A DNA stretch of 21,053 nt, from NCBI GenBank assembly GCA_964512145.1, contig CAZEIM010000046.1:1-21053 (forward strand), given 5' to 3'. The DNA comes from CAYOHR01 sp964512145. GTDB lineage: Bacteria; Bacteroidota; Bacteroidia; Flavobacteriales_G; JALEGO01. Shown here one piece after another: positions 16,061-21,053 of this stretch. The translations under genes and the position numbers were made by a program. Within the stretch, counting starts at the first letter, position 1. Every line of letters starts with the position of its first letter. The notes under the pieces were generated by a model. It saw nothing but the letters and a program-made list of their open reading frames with translations, ran no database searches and was not told the DNA's origin.

Positions 16061-18037
16061 TACTTATTAGGTTTAAACATGGTTAAAGCCAGTTTGTATT
16101 CATCGTCATACGGCAATTGCAATTGCGCAAGCATTTCGGGAATTGCCAATGCCCAACTAACATAGTAGTAGGCCAGAATATGATAACCTGAAAATGTTTT
16201 GCCTTTGATGGAACTGATTCGGTAATCGTCTTTGTCAGATCGGTAACCTTGTGTTCCTTGCATAGCTATTTCAAAAGCTATTTTCTTTATTTCTTCTTGG
16301 GGCATCCCATCGAAAAATTGAAGAGCATCCACCATAAACATGACTACTGCCATGTTTGTCCCTATGTTTTCTTGCGACTTCTGAAATTTTTCCATTTCCC
16401 TTTCTTTGTAAGGGTCTTTGGATTTTAAATCATAAGGATCTTTTTCAATGGATGATAAAAGCTCGTCTATGTTTGTTCTTTTCGCTCTGAATTCTTTTTC
16501 ATGAACCAATTCAAAGTTCTTGTCCAGGTTTAAGTCTTCAGCCCAATGCAATACTAATTCATATTCTTCAGCTGGTTCTTTATCATCTCTGTATTGCAGG
16601 TATTCTTCATAAAAATCATGTGCCTGTTTTGATTCGCTTGGGGTTGCATGGAAGTCCTTTATAAAATCAAGTCCGAATAATTCCTTAAATTGAATGGCAT
16701 TCACAAGATTATAAACCTTGCTTTTTGAAATGATGTCTTTAGGTGATAAATCAACAATCTGTTTATCCGTTACAGCTTTTAAGCCTTCTTGTAACATGGT
16801 GTAAAGAGATATAAACTGATGGGCTCTTAAATCAGGGAATTCGGTAAATAAAAAGTTTTCAATAAATAAGTCAATGGGCGTGTTAAAGATTTGACGATTC
16901 ATCCCTTCAAACAAGTTTGAGCAATAATCTGCAATTGACTTTTCAGAAACTCCCATTTTATTGAATTTTTGGATGGTTGGCTCAAGTCCTGTTATAAATT
17001 GAGTCTTGTGGCTTTGATTGGAAATGAACAATTGATTTAAATCGTCTTTTCTGGCTTCAATTACAAAATCAAGATGAACTAATTCATGCATGATAAGGTG
17101 CTCAACAGCCGGATAGCTTGGTTTATATCTTACTATATGAACTTCTCTTTCGTAATTCTCTGCAAATTCAAATTTAGCAGCGGTCGGTATTTCTTCGTCT
17201 TGAACAATGTCAATTCTTTTATCACCTTCAAATTCCAGTTTATGTCTGTATTCTCTGAAAATCTTTTTCCCTACATCGGTTGTGATTATCTTTTTAGCAA
17301 TTTCAAATGCTTGTCTTACTGAGTTTTGATAAAGAACATCTTTGAATTTATTTAACTTAATGGCTTGAATGGTGCTGTAAAAAGCAGAATGCAAGTCTGC
17401 TTCCATTTCAGCTATCATTCCTAATGCAAAATGGGTGTTAGGATATTGGTTGTTTATTTTGATGGCTTCGCCAAAATATTTTTTTGCTTCTTCCAATTTA
17501 CCTTGTTGCATAAGGTTTGCACCAATATTATTGATGGTGATATTGTCATTAGGATTGGCGACTAATGCTTGGTCATAATATTTCATGGCCGTTGGAACAT
17601 CATCTTTAAATTTTGCAAAGATGTTTCCCATCATTAGCAAAGCCCAAGCGTTTTTAGAGTCCCAACGCAAAGCGTCTATTAAGCAATTAATGGCTTCTTC
17701 TTGGTCACCTTCATCGGATAGTATTTGACCCATGATTCGGTGGTATTCCGAATTGGTGGGATTTTTCTCAATAAGTTTAGTTAAAATAGGTTTTGCTTCG
17801 GAATATTTACCTTTTTCACAAAGTGCAATTACTTTTTTGTAGTCAACTTCTTGAGAAACTATGGTTGGTGTATCAATGTCAATTTTTACCCAATTGTTTT
17901 CAATGGTTACGTTAGGCTGATAAGGTCCGTAGGTATAATGCTTTTTTAATGTACTGATTATTAGGTCGTTACCCCCCCCCCGCTAAATTCGGAAAGAGTG
18001 TAAAAAAGAAATCGTCAATTTTATGTATTATTTGCAT
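16060..18037 (-). CDS. TPR protein with HExxH zinc-peptidase motif, split by a G10 run
   Basis: Read with one base removed from the G run at 17972–17981, this is a 658-residue protein starting MQIIHKIDDFFF. Without that correction the frame stops after 22 codons, and the downstream part is open from 17982 with its first ATG at 17733 (557 residues). TPR repeats fill about 80–250. A gluzincin-like HELVH (His317, Glu318, His321; codons about 17074–17088) follows, with a possible third ligand in FIEN (Glu393). The C-terminal third is helical with no recognised motif. The restored N-terminus (KIDDFFFTLFP, then EKGKYSEAKPIL) runs smoothly into the TPRs, so both halves clearly belong together. It leads the operon with MazG and the helicase. 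Confidence 0.8.
17972..17981 (-). repeat. Homopolymer of ten G inside the TPR-peptidase gene
   Basis: Ten consecutive C on the plus strand, G10 in the sense of the gene, at codons 19–22 of the intended protein. Ten G puts a TAA in frame directly after the run; nine (or six or twelve) restores the frame. In such an AT-rich region the tract is very unusual. Confidence 0.95.
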
Positions 18038-18133
18038 AGTTAAAAAGGCATTAAACCCATATGAAAATAGTTTTAAAAAAATAATTATGCAACATTTAGC
18101 ACCAATTTATTACTTGCAATAATTTTGATACTT

Positions 18134-18163
18134 AATATACATATGCTAAATCAATATACATAT
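18134..18163. repeat. Paired 11-base direct repeat upstream of the operon
   Basis: AATATACATAT occurs at 18134–18144 and again at 18153–18163, a 19-base period, about 100 bases upstream of the operon start. It could be an operator for a dimeric regulator, but in such AT-rich DNA it may also be chance. Confidence 0.35.
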
Positions 18164-18166
18164 TTC

Positions 18167-18236
18167 ATTTTTCAAATACTTCCCTCTTTTTATAAGTATC
18201 AAAAATAAAATAAATCATGCTTACCTTCAAAAATTA
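18167..18236 (-). repeat. Intergenic repeat, copy A (shortened)
   Basis: A 70-base sequence nearly identical to copies at 19217–19308 and 20983–21053, all in the same direction. On the minus strand it starts TAATTTTTGAAGGTAAGCAT and carries a short frame beginning MIYFIFDTYKKRE, which here stops after MIYFIFDTYKKREVFEK. The distal part present in copies B and C (CCATCTT…GGCATTTGC) is missing, so this copy is truncated. Confidence 0.9.
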
Positions 18237-18256
18237 TAAAATTGAATTTAGAACAT

Positions 18257-18388
18257 TTATATTTTAAAAATGAAGCCTGGATAAATATTTTTGGGTTGCG
18301 ATAAGTGGTTATCATGAAGAATATTAAGCCTTTCAACTATTTTACAAATGGTTTTTGTGAGTTCGGCTCTTGTTTTTGGTTCGTTCGT
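18257..18388 (-). other. Open frame continuing after the Fic stop codon
   Basis: Immediately after the Fic TAA the same frame stays open for 43 codons and reads like protein (for example AELTKTICKIVERLNIL and NIYPGFIFKI). There is no ATG. It may be a remnant of a deleted downstream gene, or chance. The Fic protein already ends at its usual place, so it is not a lost Fic tail. Not recognised. Confidence 0.25.
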
Positions 18389-19189
18389 TTATTCAATTTT
18401 TAGTGAATTAGGTAGCATTAACAGAAAAGGTATTGATTTCTCATAATTTAAATGATCATAGAATAAACCAACCCTAGCTAAGCTGTTGTAATAGGTTTGC
18501 AAATTTTTATAGTAATAGTGCTCACTTCCAATATACCATGCTTGCTCACCTAATTTGGAATTTAAAAACCATTTTTCCAATAAACGTCCTGTTCGTCCGT
18601 TACCATCATTAAACGGATGGATTTTTACAAAAACTAAATGGATGAGAGAAGCGTAATAAAACACTTGTTGTATACTCAGTTCCTTTACTAACAATTCACT
18701 CAACTCTACCCAAAAGTCGTCAAACTCTTTTGCTACTGCAAAAGCCAAGGCTGCTTCATATTGCACCCTTTGTGTTTTTTGTTCCATAATCAGCATATTG
18801 CCGGTTCTTACAACCCCTCTATGGCTCTCGGGCAATAAATGTTTAGTGGCTATACGATGGGCGGTAAAGAAATTTTCAAGTGTTAAAGCGTTATCTCTTG
18901 CATATTCATAGGCTTCAAATAAATCGTTGGGTTTTTCGGTAAGGTTGGGCAGGTATTCTATATTTTGCAACTTATGCTTAAGGTAGCTGTCTATTTCCAT
19001 TTGCTCGCCTTCAATTCGTGATGAAGACATTACCGAAACTGCAGTAAAGAAGCGAAAACTTTCCGCAGTCCATTCCCGCTTTTTTATTTGTGCAAATGCT
19101 TCTTCTATGTTTACATCAAGCATGGAAGTATAGTTGGCAAAATATAGTTCTGTTAGCTTTTTCATATTGCTGCTGTTTTTTATTGACAC
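18389..19189 (-). CDS. Fic-family adenylyltransferase with N-terminal inhibitory helix
   Basis: A 266-residue Fic-domain protein. The catalytic motif HPFNDGNGRTGR is at 191–202 with His191, Asp195 and both Arg intact, so it should transfer AMP (or another NMP) to target protein hydroxyls. A class II inhibitory helix motif, SSRIEG at 56–61, lies in the N-terminal region and should hold the enzyme inactive through Glu60. Residues about 105–145 (AHRIATKHLLPESHRG) match the Fic proteins often found with restriction-modification genes in Bacteroidota. The C-terminus FLLMLPNSL is the usual family end, so the gene is complete. A second ATG at 19165 (MKKLTELYF) may be the true start. It lies between repeat copies A and B. 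Confidence 0.92.
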   Translation of the reverse strand: MSIKNSSNMKKLTELYFANYTSMLDVNIEEAFAQIKKREWTAESFRFFTAVSVMSSSRIEGEQMEIDSYLKHKLQNIEYLPNLTEKPNDLFEAYEYARDNALTLENFFTAHRIATKHLLPESHRGVVRTGNMLIMEQKTQRVQYEAALAFAVAKEFDDFWVELSELLVKELSIQQVFYYASLIHLVFVKIHPFNDGNGRTGRLLEKWFLNSKLGEQAWYIGSEHYYYKNLQTYYNSLARVGLFYDHLNYEKSIPFLLMLPNSLKIE

Positions 19190-19216
19190 CTTATACTGTA
19201 CAAGTTAACTCCCCTA

Positions 19217-19308
19217 GCAAATGCCTTTTGCAAGATGGATTTTTCAAATATTTCCCTCTTTTTATAAGTATCAAAAATAAAATAAATCATGCTTACCTTC
19301 AAAAATTA
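19217..19308 (-). repeat. Intergenic repeat, copy B
   Basis: A 92-base copy directly upstream of the Fic gene. The frame starting at 19290 reads MIYFIFDTYKKREIFEKSI, then diverges from copy C through a one-base deletion (CTTGC in place of CTTTAC) and ends at a stop overlapping the Fic start region. Its 5' edge is fused to the Res-like stump. Confidence 0.9.
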
Positions 19309-19403
19309 AAAAAAGCGTCTTTCACGTCTTTGGTTTCCTGTATGTTTTTCAAAAACAGTGCAAGGTCTTTGATTACTTGTTGTTGATATGGTTTTAATTC
19401 CAT
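19299..19403 (-). pseudogene. Stump of a type III restriction Res-like subunit (N-terminus only)
   Basis: Starting 3 bases after the RhuM stop, a 34-codon frame begins MELKPYQQQVIKDLALFL and continues with NIQETKDVKDAF before a TGA that lies within repeat copy B. The N-terminus resembles that of DEAD/DEAH-type Res subunits of Bacteroidota type III restriction enzymes, which begin with a similar LKxYQQxVIxDL segment and run to about 900–1000 residues. Everything after is missing, and the break coincides with the start of the repeat. The similarity is from memory of the family and has not been searched; the stump is too short to work. Confidence 0.6.
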
Positions 19404-19406
19404 CGC

Positions 19407-20408
19407 TTAATTTTTCTTGCCTAATTTTTTGATTTCCTTATCAAAGTCAGAAATGATTTTTTGAGTTTTGTTAAAATCATCATACTCTTTGATTGCTTTT
19501 TTATCGGCTTGCAGTTTTGAAATACTACCCTTGCCTTGCAATATTTTGTATTCGTTAAATGTCAAGAACTTGTTTACACTTTCAGCCAATTGCTGCATGG
19601 TAAAAGTGTTTTCGCGTTCTATCAGGCTCTCTATATAATCAAAATAGCCTGTTACCGTTCTTTCCAGTTGGCTTATTTCTTTTTCTTGTAAATAATTTTT
19701 AGCTACTATCACATCTGATTTTAGTATTCGCCCCTCAGGCGAATTTTTCCAAGTAGTAAGCCCCATATTGTCTTTCTTTTTGTTTGCCGACTGGTGAATA
19801 ATTTCTGCTGCTGTTTTGCCTGTAATGGCATAGTGAAACTTGTTCTGCACCATGGCATAAAAGCTCTTGGTGATTTCTGAATTTTTATCATAGTCAATAC
19901 TGCACTCTGCAAAAATATCGGTTATCTGTTGGTATATTCTGCGTTCGCTGGCTCGTATGGAACGAACCCTGCGAAGCAACTCTTTGAAATAATCCTTGCC
20001 GAATAGCTTTTGCCCTTGTTTTAGGCGATTATCGTCTAAAACAAAACCTTTAATAATATATTCTTTAAGTGTTTGTGTTGCCCAAATTCTAAACTGAGTT
20101 GCTTTTGATGAGTTTACTCTATACCCAACAGAAATAATAGCATCAAGATTATAATATTCTAAACCTCTATTTACCATTCGTTCTCCCTCTTGCTGAACTG
20201 TCCGGAAATTCCGGACAGTTGCTTCTCGCTGCAACTCATTGCTTTCGTATATATTACCCAAATGTTCGCTAATAGTCTTTTTAGTTACTCCGAAAAGTTC
20301 GCCCATACTTTTTTGAGTGAGCCATACGGTTTCCCCTTCCACAAAAACATCTACCTTAACTTCTCCGTTTGGGTTGTGGTAAATTATAAAATTGGTATTT
20401 TCTTCCAT
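19407..20408 (-). CDS. RhuM-family protein (restriction-locus-associated)
   Basis: A 333-residue complete member of the 'virulence RhuM' family. Residues about 20–55 form a helix-turn-helix-like segment (VWLTQKSMGELFGVTKKTISEHL). Residues about 85–122 hold the hallmark YYNLDAIISVGYRVNS followed by FRIWATQTLKEYIIKGF. The rest is helical with a lysine-rich tail. The molecular role is not established; family members are common between the genes of type I and type III restriction-modification loci in Bacteroidota. It starts 3 bases after the Bro-N gene and 3 bases before the Res-like stump, so all three once formed one operon. A 25-base palindrome lies inside it. Confidence 0.9.
   Translation of the reverse strand: MEENTNFIIYHNPNGEVKVDVFVEGETVWLTQKSMGELFGVTKKTISEHLGNIYESNELQREATVRNFRTVQQEGERMVNRGLEYYNLDAIISVGYRVNSSKATQFRIWATQTLKEYIIKGFVLDDNRLKQGQKLFGKDYFKELLRRVRSIRASERRIYQQITDIFAECSIDYDKNSEITKSFYAMVQNKFHYAITGKTAAEIIHQSANKKKDNMGLTTWKNSPEGRILKSDVIVAKNYLQEKEISQLERTVTGYFDYIESLIERENTFTMQQLAESVNKFLTFNEYKILQGKGSISKLQADKKAIKEYDDFNKTQKIISDFDKEIKKLGKKN
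20196..20220. repeat. Perfect 12-bp palindrome inside the RhuM gene
   Basis: The arms AACTGTCCGGAA (20196–20207) and TTCCGGACAGTT (20209–20220) are exact inverted repeats around one base. They encode residues about 63–71, part of TVRNFRTV, so the protein sequence itself is near-palindromic in codons. It could form a hairpin in the mRNA or act as a protein-binding site. Confidence 0.9.
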
Positions 20409-20411
20409 TGC

Positions 20412-20948
20412 TTAAAATCTTGTTATATCTCTTGGTGTTTTTTTGAAAATGATATTGTGCTTCGTCATGAAGTCCTTTGTGAGCAAACAGTTGTCGGCAT
20501 AAATCACATACTGCTCCGCTTTGGTTTTACTTTTCCCGTCAATCGTTTCATCACTGTAGGTAAACCACTCAATAAAGCGGTTGGCTTTTGTTCCGGGAAA
20601 AGTTTTGCCCAAGGCAATAATCCCGTTGTAATCGAGCATATCCGACAAACGTTTTTTGCCGTCAGGAGCAAGTAATTTCAACTGGGTAGTGGCGCTAACC
20701 ACTTCACTTCCTTCTTTTTTTAGTTTGGCTTTAAGGTATTTCCAATAGTTACGGTTTTTATTATAGTCGTTTTGGTTGGTAAGCACGGCAACAATATCCA
20801 ATACCGAAAACCACCACTTGGCATTTTCTTCGTCCCATAAGGCACGCACTTCACGGTCGTCAAAAAATCGTATACTTACTTTAATTGACAATGGAGAGTT
20901 AACAATTGATAATTTTTTGGATAATATGTTTGCTCCCTTTTTCTTCAT
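20412..20948 (-). CDS. Bro-N domain protein (phage antirepressor-like)
   Basis: A 178-residue protein. Residues about 26–130 match the Bro-N (BRO family N-terminal) domain: REVRALWDEENAKWWFSVLDIVAVL, then RNYWKYLKAKLKKEG and LLAPDGKKRLSDMLDYNGII. The C-terminal part is shorter and unrecognised. Bro-N domains bind DNA and occur in phage antirepressors and in proteins next to restriction-modification genes. The only ATG lies in an inverted repeat, and the first 25 residues (including LSIVNSPLSI) are translated repeat sequence; a TTG at codon 20 is an alternative start. It is 3 bases upstream of the RhuM gene. Confidence 0.82.
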   Translation of the reverse strand: MKKKGANILSKKLSIVNSPLSIKVSIRFFDDREVRALWDEENAKWWFSVLDIVAVLTNQNDYNKNRNYWKYLKAKLKKEGSEVVSATTQLKLLAPDGKKRLSDMLDYNGIIALGKTFPGTKANRFIEWFTYSDETIDGKSKTKAEQYVIYADNCLLTKDFMTKHNIIFKKTPRDITRF

Positions 20949-20979
20949 TGTCCATTATCAATTGTTTATTGTCAATTGT
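20883..20979. repeat. Imperfect inverted repeat around the Bro-N start
   Basis: The left arm (20883–20914) contains AATTGACAAT and AACAATTGATAAT. The right arm (20945–20979) contains the same two words on the opposite strand, with 1 rather than 7 bases between them. About 30 bases, holding the start of the Bro-N frame, separate the arms. The words resemble the AATTGATAATTGACAAT-type intergenic repeats common in Bacteroidota. Confidence 0.8.
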
Positions 20980-20982
20980 CCC

Positions 20983-21053
20983 GCAAATGCCTTTTGTAAA
21001 GATGGATTTTTCAAATACTTCCCTCTTTTTATAAGTATCAAAAATAAAATAAA
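20983..21053 (-). repeat. Intergenic repeat, copy C (cut by window edge)
   Basis: The same repeat as copies A and B, in the same direction, upstream of the Bro-N gene. It keeps the frame intact through KREVFEKSIFTKGIC and continues without a stop into the adjoining inverted repeat; the ATG lies just outside the window. Confidence 0.88.

Larger units (their letters stand above)
18038..18388. other. Intergenic region between Fic gene and TPR-peptidase operon
   Basis: This 351-base AT-rich stretch must hold the promoter of the three-gene operon, but no good TAnnTTTG box with a -33 partner could be found on the minus strand. It contains repeat copy A (18167–18236), a pair of 11-base direct repeats (18134–18163), and an open frame following the Fic stop (18257–18388). 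No complete gene is seen. Confidence 0.6.

Noticed and set aside
18167..21053. CRISPR array from the three repeat copies
   Set aside because: Copies are about 1–1.8 kb apart with genes between them and are 70–92 bases long; there are no uniform spacers and no cas genes.

Overview
The window looks like a piece of an AT-rich Bacteroidota chromosome. The indicators are a type IX secretion system (T9SS) lipoprotein of the SprE/PorW family, a giant PKD-repeat protein with a T9SS type B ('gliding motility-associated') C-terminal sorting domain, a PorE-like beta-propeller protein, a bactofilin–AtpZ–AtpI-like cluster, a fused FtcD, and promoter-like boxes of the TAnnTTTG type instead of Shine-Dalgarno sites. 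Almost everything is on the minus strand; the only plus-strand gene is a small RRM RNA-binding protein.

Bases 1–13415 are ordinary core genome. From right to left, which is the direction of transcription: a secreted thioredoxin-fold protein; a HEAT-repeat protein followed by bifunctional formiminotransferase-cyclodeaminase (ftcD) with a clear hairpin terminator; a tight operon of the 13-PKD surface protein, the MeaB GTPase and a PorE-like TPR/PD40 protein; the convergent RRM gene; and then sprE/porW, bactofilin, atpZ, an AtpI-like membrane protein and a tRNA-Ser(UGA) cut by the left edge.

Bases about 13420–21053 are accessory. The first block (13524–18037) is three genes joined by overlapping stop and start codons: a TPR protein with an HExxH zinc-peptidase motif, a MazG-type nucleotide pyrophosphohydrolase, and a three-part protein with a GIY-YIG nuclease domain, a DUF2075 (SF1-like) helicase and a C-terminal S24 (LexA/UmuD-like) Ser-Lys autoprotease with a plausible Ala-Gly self-cleavage site. 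The first gene is split near its start by a run of ten G; nine G would restore a 658-residue protein, so the run may be a phase-variation switch or a sequencing error. This is the best candidate for an undescribed, probably defensive, system.

The second block (18167–21053) resembles the remains of a type III restriction-modification accessory locus: a Bro-N protein, a RhuM-family protein, a 34-codon stump that looks like the start of a Res subunit, and a Fic AMP-transferase. They are interleaved with three same-direction copies of a 70–90 bp repeat carrying a conserved short reading frame; the Res-like stump ends exactly where one copy begins. All identifications come from reading motifs in the sequence; no database search was run.
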